Source of the DNA: Chaetoceros tenuissimus
Lineage: Eukaryota > Bacillariophyta > Thalassiosirophyceae > Chaetocerotales > Chaetocerotaceae
Length of the DNA stretch: 64,000 bases
Direction of reading: 5' to 3'
NCBI GenBank assembly: GCA_021927905.1
Contig: BLLK01000027.1
Span: forward strand, 806,001-870,000
The notes under the pieces were generated by a model. It did not search any database and was not told the origin of the DNA. It saw only the letters and a list, made by a program, of their open reading frames with translations. A program made the position numbers and the translations under genes. How positions within the stretch are numbered: position 1 is the first letter of the stretch; every line of letters begins with the position of its first letter. Shown here piece by piece: positions 1-10,409 of this stretch.

Positions 1-41
1 CTTGAAATAATATAATGGCATTACTCTCATCTTTCGTGCAG

Positions 42-677
42 ACGTCGCCATCCGGATTCAACCTTCAACCGACAAATGTAATTCTAGTTCAAAATCAAAG
101 GATAAAAGAAAAGCTCGCTGAGTCAGCAATGCTTGGACCTGGAAATATATTTAGAACAAAAGATGCATCAGTAGTAGCGGTATTTTTGGCTGATTTAGAA
201 CCCCATAAACGAATCGATCGTATCATGAAATTAGAAAGTGAATCTGGAGTTCGAACAAAACAATATCTTGCAACATTACCCGTTGTATCATCATTTTTAA
301 TGGGTCAGGGTAAAGTTGCAACGCTTTTGAAACAAGTTGCTACTGATATTATGTCCCCTGCGCAGCCAATGCCTACAATTGATTCAATACAAGCATGGTC
401 ATATAAAAATACAAGTTTAATGGCACAGACATTTGTGCTATCTGCCACCAGTCACGGTTTACAAACTTGTCTCATGGAGGGTTACGATACACGACGAGCA
501 AAGGAAGTATTGAAAATTCCAGACAGATATGATATTCCATTAATGTGCGGTGTAGGGTTTGAATATGAAGGGGAAGATCAGGAAGAATGCCTGCGGACTC
601 CAAGATTAAATGCGAATGAAGTATTTTTCAGTGACTGTTTTGGACAAGAATTGGACGTGGATCAGAGTTCAAAGTAA
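42..677 (+). CDS. Nitroreductase-family protein, 3' exon (5' part outside window)
   Basis: The product resembles FMN-dependent nitroreductases. The early segment PSGFNLQP matches the family's PSxxNxQPW-type FMN-binding start, and the late segment (ATSHGLQTCLMEGY...GVGFEYEG) matches the usual C-terminal part. An ATG exists at 15, but it is preceded by an in-frame stop at 3-5, and a pyrimidine-rich stretch ending in CAG lies at 39-41. That looks like a 3' splice site. I therefore read 42 as the first base of an exon (phase 0), with the N-terminal part of the fold upstream of the window. If the ATG at 15 were the true start, the protein would lack the N-terminal helices normal for this family. 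Substrate cannot be inferred. Confidence 0.7.
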   Translation, partial: TSPSGFNLQPTNVILVQNQRIKEKLAESAMLGPGNIFRTKDASVVAVFLADLEPHKRIDRIMKLESESGVRTKQYLATLPVVSSFLMGQGKVATLLKQVATDIMSPAQPMPTIDSIQAWSYKNTSLMAQTFVLSATSHGLQTCLMEGYDTRRAKEVLKIPDRYDIPLMCGVGFEYEGEDQEECLRTPRLNANEVFFSDCFGQELDVDQSSK

Positions 678-1016
678 GGAATTTGGATTTTATAGAAAAA
701 CTTATTAATTTGATTGTAGTAATTATTAATTTTTTCGTATTTTTCTTTGTACCATACCTAGCTAGTACCATCTCTGATAGTTAGCATTATTTTGAAGTTT
801 TTTATCACCTGAAGCATATAACGTCGCCGTTAAACTTAAATTTTGACACTGGACAAAAATGAGGCAAAAGGTTGTGCGACGACCGACGAGAGATGATGCG
901 AAAGATCTTTCGTACCTTACTCAATTCAATTCAATCGCCCACCTCTTATATTTTCCCAGCAAGAAATCAGTTACCAGTACAGTTGCAATACAAACCTTGG
1001 ATCGCTTATCCAGACA
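678..1016. other. Intergenic region
   Basis: This is A+T-rich spacer between two genes on the same strand. It should hold the 3' end of the nitroreductase gene and the promoter and 5' leader of the F-box-like gene. I see no open frame or repeat worth annotating. Confidence 0.5.
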
Positions 1017-2051
1017 ATGACCACATCAGCTGAGGACTTGTCTGATGATATTTGGATCAAGATCTTTCAATACACCCATCATAACATTATCGGTGATAAA
1101 AGTGTAGAGGATCCTGCGTCCATTTCTAGATTGTTTGCAGTTGCACCCTATGTTTCCAAGCAACTTCATAGAATCTGTAACTCCTACGCTAAAATTATTT
1201 CTTTCCAAGTTGAGCATGGGACAATTGGCAATTTGAGCTCGTTGCCGTTAATTGAGTGGATGTGCAAATGTCAAGTTAAGATATGCTCATTTAATGCAAC
1301 TTCTTACCATGATATCAATTCACTATGGCTAAGAATAATTGTACACATGCTAATCTGCTGTGATACAACTGATCTGAAATCTTTTACTCTAAAATGTAGC
1401 TTCAGTCTTGAAGGTTCGGATAAGTTGGGCACATTACAAGATGCTGAGTTAGCTGGTATATCTCTAGAATCCATGCATCTAAGTGATTTTATGGATGAGC
1501 TTGAACATCAAGCTTTATTAGCAAATACATTGGGAGAACAGGCTCCTAACTTAGAGAGTTTATCTTTGATAGTCCAGGACAACACATTCCATACATTGTA
1601 TTTAGGAAAATTCCAGTCATCGTTGAAAGAATTGGAACTATTTGCATATGAAGGAGAGTTTGATAGTTTTCATTACAGCGAACATCACAATGTAAAAGAT
1701 ATGATTGAAAATATGACAGCACTGACAAAATTGACATTGACGGGTGAGTTTAGAGGCTCAATGACAATCAATTCTGAATCATTGGAAGAGATCAACATAC
1801 GGGGAATGTCAAAGCATAGTGATTTCGTTGTCGAGAGTTGTGTATGTCCAAAACTTAAATTATTTGCATGTGCGTGGGACAATGAACATTCTGTAATAAT
1901 AGGACTAGAAGCAGTAAATCCCCTGGATGACTTTGATCTAGAATTTGAAGATGATGTTGCGGATATTGTAGTGGGGACGAAGGCATTTCATGGTCTAGAT
2001 GTTCCAAAAGATTGCATAGTTTCCTTACTGCGAAAGAGATTTCTTCTTTGA
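1017..2051 (+). CDS. F-box-like protein (344 aa)
   Basis: This is a single-exon frame from ATG to TGA. Residues about 5-60 (EDLSDDIWIKIFQYT...VSKQLHRICNSY) have the pattern of an F-box: a short leucine/isoleucine-rich helix, then a second helix ending in a basic or aromatic residue. F-boxes link substrates to SCF ubiquitin ligases through Skp1. The rest contains irregular leucine-rich stretches (for example NLESLSL, SLKELELF, LTKLTLTG) that could form degenerate leucine-rich repeats. That would fit an F-box/LRR substrate receptor, but this is pattern reading only. It is not obviously a member of the F-box-like array at 35.6-43.8 kb. Confidence 0.55.
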   Translation: MTTSAEDLSDDIWIKIFQYTHHNIIGDKSVEDPASISRLFAVAPYVSKQLHRICNSYAKIISFQVEHGTIGNLSSLPLIEWMCKCQVKICSFNATSYHDINSLWLRIIVHMLICCDTTDLKSFTLKCSFSLEGSDKLGTLQDAELAGISLESMHLSDFMDELEHQALLANTLGEQAPNLESLSLIVQDNTFHTLYLGKFQSSLKELELFAYEGEFDSFHYSEHHNVKDMIENMTALTKLTLTGEFRGSMTINSESLEEINIRGMSKHSDFVVESCVCPKLKLFACAWDNEHSVIIGLEAVNPLDDFDLEFEDDVADIVVGTKAFHGLDVPKDCIVSLLRKRFLL

Positions 2052-2538
2052 ACATTGATCCATATTTTCTCAGGTTTTGTAAAGAAGTAGACTAGCTAGC
2101 GTTAACAAAATTTTATAAGAAATATTGTATCTTTGTATAGCATTGGATTAGATAGCCAAATATCATCCTCCGTATATGGCAATAAGTTATGTGGTGACAT
2201 CAATTTTCGTCCTTTTGGTGGCGGCGTCACTGCTTTCATAATCGGAATTTCAAAAAGGCCTCACACGCATGATGCGAAGACGCACCTTGCAGTGGTTCAA
2301 AAGATTCCGAAGCACTTTGACACCTACTTCAAGCATGAAGTTTGAAGATCTCTCCTATTCCAAAGTAAAAGGAAAAGAAGCCTAGTCTGGCACATAAATT
2401 TCAAACATAGAACTCATATCCAGTTACAGTCAGAACCATCCTTTTCGTTTGAGGTTCTTACCATTTAGGCATTCATTCAGTCGACGTTCCGTTCATATCA
2501 ATTTTCAACTTATACACAAACTATAGAACATAGTTATT
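2052..2538. other. Intergenic region
   Basis: This is spacer between two plus-strand genes. A 70-codon open stretch at 2133-2345 begins with TTG and has no recognisable domain, so I do not call it a gene. The segment just before 2539 is presumably the leader of the sigma-factor gene. Confidence 0.45.
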
Positions 2539-3537
2539 ATGAAGCTCCAATCAGCAATAAGATCCATAATACTCTTGGTAGCTTGCAACTCATCTACTGC
2601 ATTTACAGTATCAAAGCGGGGAGTAGTTCAGAGAGTGACACCTTCTCTTCATATAGCATCAATAGAGAGAAAGCATGTCCAGCCTAATATTGACGATGAG
2701 CTATCTTTGGTAGGATTCAACTCCGAATCTGAAATCGCTGAGCTTCATTCAATATTGGATGACGGTAATGGCCACATCAACAGTGAGCTAGCTACTTCCA
2801 TATGGTCATGGGAAAATGAGCACTTTAATGCAAAAAATAATGAGCCGTTCCCTGCAAAGAGATTGAAATACTCCACAAGAGATGGTATTCGCCTCATTGA
2901 CTCTATTGCACAGACTTTTGACCAATCCGATCGTTACGCCGACCTAGCTCAAGAAGGAGTTGTTGCATTGATGAAAAGCACCGTTCTTTGGGACCAAAGG
3001 CATCAGCCTGAAAGTAAGCACGAAACGTATGAAGATACATTTGAAGAATTTGCCACTAGAAAAATTAAGCACGCTATGCAGAAAGCGCTTGAAGAATCAT
3101 CTGACAATGTGAATCAGCGGGCGAAGGCAAATATTGAATTGATGAAAACTAGAACCCAGTCAAAGAAAAAGGAATCTGAAGATTCTGATTCTCCTAGGCC
3201 TCTACAGCTTGTTCAGCCTCTCAGTGAGGCACTTGATGATGCAAACCCTACCCCAATTGAAATAGCCCTATCAGATATGATCCGACATGATATTGATGAT
3301 TTCCTGGTCCGTCAGCTCTCCGAAACAGAGTTGAACGTTATTCGCCTAAGATTTGGCCTGGAAGAAAATATCAGTGCTCAATTATCTTCCGAGGAGATCG
3401 CAGCTACTCTTGGAGTCTCATTTGATACTGTTCTAGATCTTGAGAAACAAGCTCTTGAAAAGTTACGTACTTCTTTTGAAGACGATTACGTTGGAGCTTA
3501 CTTAGATGATGACCATACTGAGGAAGTATCTGTTTAA
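2539..3537 (+). CDS. Sigma-70-type RNA polymerase sigma factor, probably plastid (332 aa)
   Basis: This is a bacterial-type sigma factor that would direct the plastid-encoded RNA polymerase to promoters. Residues 1-20 form a signal peptide, followed by TAF at 20-22, which resembles the ASAF motif at the signal/transit-peptide junction of diatom plastid preproteins. Residues about 135-185 (DLAQEGVVALMKS...FATRKIKHAMQKAL) match region 2.1-2.2, although the region 2.3-2.4 aromatic-rich part is not obvious. Residues about 250-312 (LSETELNVIRLRFGL...SSEEIAATLGVS...LEKQALEKLR) match region 4, the helix-turn-helix that binds the -35 element. The gene has one exon. The weak region 2.4 suggests unusual -10 recognition, or divergence beyond what I can read. 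Confidence 0.82.
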   Translation: MKLQSAIRSIILLVACNSSTAFTVSKRGVVQRVTPSLHIASIERKHVQPNIDDELSLVGFNSESEIAELHSILDDGNGHINSELATSIWSWENEHFNAKNNEPFPAKRLKYSTRDGIRLIDSIAQTFDQSDRYADLAQEGVVALMKSTVLWDQRHQPESKHETYEDTFEEFATRKIKHAMQKALEESSDNVNQRAKANIELMKTRTQSKKKESEDSDSPRPLQLVQPLSEALDDANPTPIEIALSDMIRHDIDDFLVRQLSETELNVIRLRFGLEENISAQLSSEEIAATLGVSFDTVLDLEKQALEKLRTSFEDDYVGAYLDDDHTEEVSV

Positions 3538-3651
3538 AACATCCTCACTTATTACCTTGCTACATATTTCCATCTACACACAATACCATTACTATGATTC
3601 TGTAAGATTAAAAACTTAATTAGTAATGAAACAATATTTGCTATTATTATT

Positions 3652-5070
3652 TTAACTAAAAACTAGCTTGAGCCTTCGGATGAGATTCCATAATGGTTCG
3701 GTATACCTAAAGAAGTAAGATGTCAATAAATTACATTCAGCTTCTTCTTCATAGTCACATCCCCTAGATTTCAAAGAACGGTGAGATACATGAATATCAC
3801 CGCCTCTCACAGCTGGACTAGTACTTTTTTGTTTTTGTGCATCTATACTATTCAATATACTGGCTGGAAATATTGCCAAGAAATGATTTCCTGCAGCAGC
3901 TTGATGTCCAGGTTTTACGTCTGGGAACCTAGAGTCAGCACTCAAAATATGTAGGGCCTGCTTTTTGTCAAATTTTGGTGATCCGAAGCAGGCCATTCTT
4001 TTTAGGACCCAATTCTCATTGCAATCTTTTATACGTGACTTTAGATCTCCTATTGATAAATCTTCCAACGTATCTTCTTCATCGTTGTCATCTTCATTTT
4101 GTTCTTCCCCATTTTCTATAGCGCCTATTGAATCATTTCCATTGTCGCTGTTTTTTTCGTCGTCATCGTCTTCTTCTTCTTCTTCTTTACTCCACTCACA
4201 CAATTCGTACACGTGAATAGGCCTCTTGAGATAGTTACTTAATGCAACAAGCTCTGGTCCACCTCCCCAATAGCCTAACATAGAATAAAGGTAAGAAATC
4301 AATGAGCAAGTCTTGTATCAAATCAAAACATTGCAAAGTAACTTACTGTCTCTTTTCATTTGTTTACAATATTCTTTTGCAGTCATACCATACTGAGCTG
4401 CAGCAGCAGAAACAAGATCTTTAGCTCTCAGATATTCATTTCCTTGCAAAAATAGCAATTTTCTAGGATTCCTACTCAAAGTTTTTACCGCAGCTAACCT
4501 CAAATGTCGTGAATGATGATACAAATGTTTCAAATCATGGACATAGTCCTGTTTATGTTTTGTTCCACGACCATCCCTCCGTTTCCTCAATATTGAACAT
4601 TTGGGCAATTTATTCATGTCAACATGTGTCCCATTCGTAATCAATGCCATGGAAACACTAATAGAATGAAAGAGACAATTACCATCACCTGGTACTTGAC
4701 GAATATACACCGGTTCATCAAGATTTTGAAATCTCCCTCCAATCAAATGGACAGGTTCCTCATTGACTTGTTTCTTTTCTTCAGAAGTTGATTGCTCTGA
4801 CTCTGTTTGTGAATCCAATTCTTGCTCTGTTGCAAATTCCCAGTCACCATATGTTCTGTTATATGTGTTTTTCAAAAATCCCCGTTCGTCAATGTTTGGT
4901 GAAGTATTCCAAGGTGGCAGTGACGTTTCATCATTCCCCTCGAGATATATGGATCGTGCATTTGATGATTTGGGTATAGATGGCGCTTGCTTTCCGAATA
5001 TGAGCTGTACATGCAATAATAGCATCCATATTATAGTCTGATTGCTTCTTCTCTTGTTACTTGCAAACAT
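3652..5070 (-). CDS. Secreted OTU-domain cysteine protease-like protein (448 aa, two exons)
   Basis: Exon 1 is 5070-4347 and exon 2 is 4274-3652. The 72-nt intron has GTAAGT and TTAG ends and leaves a phase-1 junction that restores the frame. The N-terminus has a hydrophobic signal sequence (MLLLHVQLIFG). The OTU core is visible as PGDGNCLFHS, with the family's Asp and catalytic Cys, then WGGGPELVALSNYLKRPIHVYE, then AGNHFLAIFP, with the catalytic His. OTU proteins cleave ubiquitin or ubiquitin-like chains, so a secretory-pathway or extracellular member is unusual. An acidic, low-complexity insert follows the WGGG segment. The gene is head to head with a paralogue starting at 5680 that lacks this intron. 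Confidence 0.8.
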
Positions 5071-5679
5071 GATTGATAATCAGTGAGTGAAAAGGTCAAT
5101 GAAGGTATGCAAAGAAATATCAGAATGAAGCCGAGAGAGGAGCAGAAAAGCTGGAAGAATAAATGGAAAGCCTTTTGACTACGATGCTATGAGCCCGTGA
5201 GTACTCAATGAATGAAATAGGTCTTCGATTCAACTAAGTAAGTTAATGGAAGGAAGAAGTCTTCATACCATTGCAACAGTAGTACGTAGAACTCTTCACT
5301 CTCTCATCTATTACTCATCTCTGTTTCACGTTTCACATCGCTCCTGTCTGATAGTTGAGAATTCGGTGTAAAATATCCCCCCGCTTTGCACGAACAAAAC
5401 CACTGGCCAAAGCTCTTCGCTCACGTTGACAAAGATGTGAGGCGTGAGGCAAGAGCGAAGGCATTAGAACATTGTTGTTTATTTCATTTTCATTACGGCA
5501 TTTGCCAATAAAAGCTCAGCATTTGTCTGTTGCTCTGAAGAATCTAGTGAGGCAACAGAAGACGCTGGAGGCGCTAGATCTAGCTCAGCAAAAGGAAACA
5601 GCAAGAACACAACGAATACTTGTATCATATTCACACATAGCTTCATTCCTCTACAAAAATTGTTGAGAAATCATTTGCA
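5071..5679. promoter_or_regulatory. Shared upstream region of the two divergent OTU genes
   Basis: About 609 bp separates the two start codons, so any promoter elements for both genes must lie here or be shared. I found no clear palindrome or protein-coding frame. A 64-codon open stretch at 5472-5666 has no recognisable features. Confidence 0.45.
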
Positions 5680-7056
5680 ATGATGCAGTGGACCGACACC
5701 AAAAGGTTCTTTTCATCACAATGGTCCATGAAGATGAAGTACAATCTACACATCATCATCTTCTCACTTTTTTCATTCATTGCATATGCAAAAAAGTCCA
5801 TCCCGCAATCAAAGCATTCCATTCTATACCATACCCATCCAGCATGGAATCATAGTCCACAAATTGACTCTCATGGCTTTCTTAGTAAAAAGTATAAACT
5901 CCATCCTGGAAAATGGGAGCGTGATGCACGTATTGGTGGAAAATATGGCTTCAAATCCAAGCATACCAAACAACTAAAAGATACCGAAGTGGTCATTCGT
6001 CAAGTACCAGGTGATGGAAATTGTCTGTTTCATTCCTTGAGTACAGCATTGAGTTGGGTAGAAGATCGTGTTCATTTAGATTTTGATGAATCTTTCAAAG
6101 GTTCCAAAGTGAAGAAGAAGCATAAATTGTGGAATCATGATTCTCATGACGAACAAGATATTACTTGTGAAGAATTGGATTTACATGCAAGATCTAAAAT
6201 TTTGAGAGAGATTGCGGTAGATATGCTAAAGCCTAATTGTGCCGAGGAGATGAATGTTCGTAAACCGAGATTTCTGCGTAGAAAGCGCAAGCGTTCCTTG
6301 TTTTTGCAAGGAAGTGAGTTTTTGAGACCAGAAGAATTGCTTTCCGTTGCTTGTTCGCAGTATGATTTAACTGGAGAGGAGTATTGTGAACAGATGCTTC
6401 AAGATGGTGTGTGGGGAGGTGGCATTGAAATTGTCGCACTTGTGAACTATCTCAAGAGACCTATTCACGTCTTTGAATTGATGACTATGTACCCAAAACA
6501 GCGCACAAAGAAGAGAAAAAGAAGTAGAAACGATGACGACGAAGATGAGTTGCATGAACCGAGTCCACCAGAATTTAGATTGAGAAGAATGGCAACGTTT
6601 GGATCACCAAAGTATGACTACAAGGAACCTCTTCATATTTTGAGTGCAGATTGTAGATTTCCTGATCTTGTTCCAGGTCAGCAAGCATCGGCAGGTAACC
6701 ATTTCATGGCAATCTTCCCTCAAAAGAAAGGGTCTCGCAAATGTATCAAGAATCAGCCATTTTCCATGAGTGATTCTAATCCTGGTGTTAGAGTAAGAAG
6801 TGGTGGAGTAGTGAGACCTGCAAGAGAAAACAGTACCTTCTCTAGAAGAGATGTTCTTGCTAGATATTTCTACAAGGAAAAGGAAGACAAGAGTATGAAC
6901 CCATTGGAGAATTTATTTGGAGGTAAGCTGTCTTGCTTCTTGAATCGGAAGGAGGAGGAGGTCGTAGAAAAGGACGTGGAAGTTAGTCCATTTGATCAGA
7001 TACGCAATTGGTGCATGAATAAGTGCAATGATCTCAAGGCAGGCTTTCAGTATTAG
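5680..7056 (+). CDS. Secreted OTU-domain cysteine protease-like protein (458 aa, one exon)
   Basis: This is a paralogue of the minus-strand gene ending at 5070. The catalytic segment PGDGNCLFHS, the block WGGGIEIVALVNYLKRPIHVFE and the His-containing AGNHFMAIFP are all present, so the OTU triad looks intact. A signal sequence (IIIFSLFSFIAYA) lies about 30 residues in. A methionine at 5728 would place it closer to the N-terminus, so translation may start there rather than at 5680 or 5683. The region between the catalytic Cys and the WGGG block is basic (KPRFLRRKRKRS), unlike the acidic insert of the paralogue. No intron interrupts the codons equivalent to the intron site of the sister gene. 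Confidence 0.82.
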   Translation: MMQWTDTKRFFSSQWSMKMKYNLHIIIFSLFSFIAYAKKSIPQSKHSILYHTHPAWNHSPQIDSHGFLSKKYKLHPGKWERDARIGGKYGFKSKHTKQLKDTEVVIRQVPGDGNCLFHSLSTALSWVEDRVHLDFDESFKGSKVKKKHKLWNHDSHDEQDITCEELDLHARSKILREIAVDMLKPNCAEEMNVRKPRFLRRKRKRSLFLQGSEFLRPEELLSVACSQYDLTGEEYCEQMLQDGVWGGGIEIVALVNYLKRPIHVFELMTMYPKQRTKKRKRSRNDDDEDELHEPSPPEFRLRRMATFGSPKYDYKEPLHILSADCRFPDLVPGQQASAGNHFMAIFPQKKGSRKCIKNQPFSMSDSNPGVRVRSGGVVRPARENSTFSRRDVLARYFYKEKEDKSMNPLENLFGGKLSCFLNRKEEEVVEKDVEVSPFDQIRNWCMNKCNDLKAGFQY

Positions 7057-7236
7057 AATTAGTAGTAAGCAAAGTAGAAAGATGTAACAAATATAGAAAA
7101 AGACAATATGAACATTGACCTTTCAATTTAGAGCATGGTTATTACTTTCTTTTATTGCAACATTGAGTCTAGCTCCTAGTCTATTTGCACGGTGATGATT
7201 ATACCCCAGTGAGTTGGAAGGAAATCGGAAAAATAA

Positions 7237-8312
7237 TTACAAGAAGTAATCTGGTGGAGGGTTTTTCAACACCACCCCTCTTTGTTCTTGAGGAGCAGCA
7301 TCAAAGATCTTGAAGCTTCTTTCTAGATTTTCATCTAGTTCCAAAATAGCAGCGACATTACCACATCTATAACAATAATTTGGAGCACTCCATACAGTGA
7401 CCAATGCATCATTGAACATACTTCTGTGTCCTTCCATGACTAGCTGATGCGCTCTTGCAATCAAATCCAAATCATTTCTCTCATTGAACATGGCAACAAC
7501 ATCGCCACCAAACAAATACCCTGCACCTCTCGGAGAAAGTCCCCAACCATCAATCTCTTCGGGATCACTCCACATCAAGTCGCACATTGCACCGTCATGA
7601 GGTACTTCCTGCTTTCTATCAATCACACGAATTTGATCCAAGGTATTGATACTTGGACTAAGACCACCGTGAACTGTAAAAATCTTGTCTTCAATGATTG
7701 CACTCAAAGAAAGGTAATCAAAAATCTCCGTACAATATCTCCATACATTTACAGACCCATATTTCCGAAGGCATTCATCATAAAATCCATATACTTGTGT
7801 AATTTGTCTACTTTCGTGGTTACCGCGGATAAGAGTGATACGATCAGGATATCTGACTTTCAGCGCTAAAAGAAGTAAGAACGTTTCAACAGAGTAATAG
7901 CCTCTGTCTACAAAGTCACCGAGAAATAGATAATTTTTATCTGGGCACTCTCCGCCAACTTTGAATAATTCCACTAGATCATAAAATTGACCATGAATGT
8001 CTCCACATATCTTTCAAATTGGAACACATTGGTGAGTATCAATACTTTTGCAAAATATAGAATCAATAGTAGTCAAAGAAACCGATACAGTATATATGAT
8101 GTCCACTAGTTGCAATCAGCGACTTCATCCTGTATGCAAATAACGTGACTTACTGTTACTGGAGCATCGACTCTCTGTACGTTACTCTCATCTACGAGAA
8201 TTTCTCTCGCTCGAAGACAAAGTGCTTTTACTTCACCTTCTCTCAAATATTCACATCTCTTGAGACGCTCAATCTGTTCGTCGAGACAGCTGTTACCTCC
8301 TCCGCTTGGCAT
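7237..8312 (-). CDS. PPP4C: Serine/threonine protein phosphatase 4 catalytic subunit (310 aa, two exons)
   Basis: Exon 1 is 8312-8154 and exon 2 is 8010-7237, separated by a 143-nt intron (GTAAGT...AAAG). The joined frame reads [12 protein letters not shown] across the junction. PPP-family metal and phosphate motifs are complete: GDIHGQ, GDFVDRG, RGNHES and HGGLSPS. The C-terminus is DYFL, as in the PP2A/PP4/PP6 group. The stretch [23 protein letters not shown] followed by a C-terminal segment ending in PPPDYFL fits PP4 better than PP2A. Length matches the usual 305-310 residues. PP4 acts in DNA-damage, centrosome and splicing-related dephosphorylation with R2/R3 regulatory subunits. Confidence 0.92.
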
Positions 8313-8834
8313 TCTTCTAATTCAAATTATTTAGTGCAGTCTAAAATATATGAGTAGTCGTGATCGCTCTTTTCTTTTTTTGAAATTTCTTCAAGTAGGC
8401 AAAAGGCAATATCTTGTGATGACTGTTGTTTTGTACAAACTATAACTTTAGCAATAATGTTGTCTCGTCTGCTTTTGAGAGGTATACTGCTCGTAACACA
8501 AGATGATAGCGTGATTGACCCAACAAAGCGCCAAAGCGAATTGACCGCTGTGTTCCCTCATCATTGTTGTTCTTCGTATGATAAAAGGTACGTAGAAAGG
8601 TTGCCGTACTTGGTATACTGTGAGAACTGAAAATGCTTCGCATGGGACTCAAAACGAGGTTATGAGCCTCATTCGTGTGGGGTCAGAAAAATAGTGAGTT
8701 TCACCCCTCCCTCCTCTTGGCTACTGCTTACTTGGACGAGAACAGCACTCCACACAAGCCTTTGCTCAACTAGCAACCTTAGCAACCTAGCCTCATCTAG
8801 TTTAGTTTGTAGTAATTGAAATAGACCATCCACC
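8313..8834. promoter_or_regulatory. Divergent upstream region of the PP4 and RPS18 genes
   Basis: The region of 522 bp separates two divergently transcribed housekeeping genes. A pyrimidine-rich stretch on the plus strand (about 8695-8720) and C/T-rich tracts before 8835 resemble a ribosomal-protein gene leader. I see no separate gene. Confidence 0.45.
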
Positions 8835-9272
8835 ATGTCGTCTTTAATGCAAGGACCAGAGTTCCAACACATTCTCCGTATTCTTAACACTAACGTTGAG
8901 GGAAAGAGAAACGTAGTTTTCGCTCTTACCAAAATTAAGGGTCTTGGACGTCGTTTCGCTGATCTCATCTGCAAGAAGGCTGAGATTGATGTAAACAAGC
9001 GTGCTGGAGAGCTTACCGCTGATGAGATTGAGAAGATTGTAGCTATCATCCAGAACCCACGTCAATTCAAGATCCCTCTTTGGTTCCTTAACAGACAGAA
9101 GGACTTCAAGACCGGAAAGTATCAACAGGTTTTTGCACAGAACTTCGATGCTAAGCTCCGTGATGATATTGAGCGTATGAAGAAGATCCGTGCTCACCGT
9201 GGTCTTCGTCACTGGTGGGGAGTACGTGTTCGTGGACAGCACACCTGTTCTACTGGACGTAGACGCAGCTAA
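8835..9272 (+). CDS. RPS18: Cytosolic ribosomal protein uS13 (S18e)
   Basis: This 145-aa product aligns by eye along the whole eukaryotic S18: [58 protein letters not shown] and [22 protein letters not shown]. It sits in the head of the small ribosomal subunit. The tail ends TGRRRS and is about seven residues shorter than animal and yeast S18, which continue with a basic tail. Codon use (repeated CTT, CGT, AAG, GGA) is more biased than in neighbouring genes, as expected for a highly expressed gene. There is a single exon. Confidence 0.95.
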   Translation: MSSLMQGPEFQHILRILNTNVEGKRNVVFALTKIKGLGRRFADLICKKAEIDVNKRAGELTADEIEKIVAIIQNPRQFKIPLWFLNRQKDFKTGKYQQVFAQNFDAKLRDDIERMKKIRAHRGLRHWWGVRVRGQHTCSTGRRRS

Positions 9273-9407
9273 ATGTGTAGTTGCTAACATAAACAAAAAT
9301 TGATCTTCATCATGCGTTGACTAGTTATGTAGTGTAGTAGTCTTTAAGAGTACATTCCATGAAAACTAACTTGCATTTTTACCAGGTGAATGAATAAATT
9401 CAAAATA

Positions 9408-10409
9408 TTACTTTATGCCAAGAAAAATAGAGTCTGTGCCAAGTGTATACCATTGACAGTCTACAAATTCCAACATTTCTGGTGTGACTGCCTCATCTCC
9501 AGATTGAGATGAGTGCAATGCTTTCAGTCCATGACAAGCAATCAATCGCGGACATGTAGTGATACAAACACAGTCTATCTGATCTGGAGTTGATACAAAA
9601 CTGGTAATGATTCTACTGCCACCTTCCACCATCAAGCTTTTGATACCAAAGTCCTCAGATAGACTAAGTTTCATCATTTCTACATCGATTCCAAGTCCAT
9701 CCTTGTTTGATTCGCAAACGTGTAGTTTTATCTTGACATTTTCTCTTTTGCAATATTCTTCAATAATGTGGCTATACTCTTTGTATGCGCTTTTACTGCA
9801 ACATATGATTACATGATCATGACTATGGGCGCATCTCATCTGATCATTTGCATTGATTAATTTCATTGCATGTCGTAAATTTGTATCCAAAATGATTGGA
9901 ACTGGCTGTTTGCATTCACCATTCTTTTCTTTCCACAATCTATTATTCAATCTTTTTACATATTTCAAATTAGCAAAAGGTGTAGCTGTGAATTCCATCA
10001 ATGATATTGTATATTCTTGGTCTCACCTTGGATTATCAGTACTGAGAGTATTACCCCCAACAAGTATCGCATCAAAGTTTGCCCTCAGTGCGTGAGTTAA
10101 ACGAAATGCATCTGGACAGCTCAAGATCAAATTCGAAGAACTTTTCAGTTTCTCTTCTTCATTTGCATAATTGATTGCGATACTACCATCCAGTGTTTGA
10201 GCATAAGTCACCATTACAAACGGTTGCGACTCATGTTTCACCTCCTGTTTTTGATCATTGATACGAGATATTATTTCTTCTATGATTCTCTCTGGATTTG
10301 AATGTGATTTATTTTTCATGAATAAAGTAGCGCTTGTTTTCGAAACAAAGGCAATGAAAAAAAGAAGTAGGAAACTAGTTTCATAGTTGATTTGTAAAAT
10401 CTTTGCCAT
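9408..10409 (-). CDS. RibD C-terminal-type riboflavin pathway reductase (308 aa, two exons)
   Basis: Exon 1 is 10409-10027 and exon 2 is 9951-9408. The 75-nt intron (GTGAGA...AAAAG) joins TDNPR to LNNRLW in frame. The protein has the marks of the 2,5-diamino-6-ribosylamino-pyrimidinone-phosphate reductase fold: PFVMVTYAQTLDGSIA, ANFDAILVGGNTLSTDNPR, PIILDTNLR and MVEGGSRIITSFV. There is no cytidine-deaminase domain, so it is a stand-alone reductase. Residues 1-30 are a hydrophobic leader ending TSATLF, which could be a signal peptide with an ASAF-like plastid motif. I chose the ATG at 10409; the frame stays open upstream only through a GTG. It converges with RPS18. Confidence 0.78.

Noticed and set aside
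2133-2345. Short plus-strand frame between the F-box-like and sigma-factor genes
   Set aside because: It starts with TTG, has no recognisable domain and could be chance; kept as intergenic.
8844-9296. 150-codon open stretch antisense to RPS18
   Set aside because: It lies entirely opposite a highly conserved ribosomal protein gene. The openness follows from the biased codon use of RPS18, and no domain is visible.
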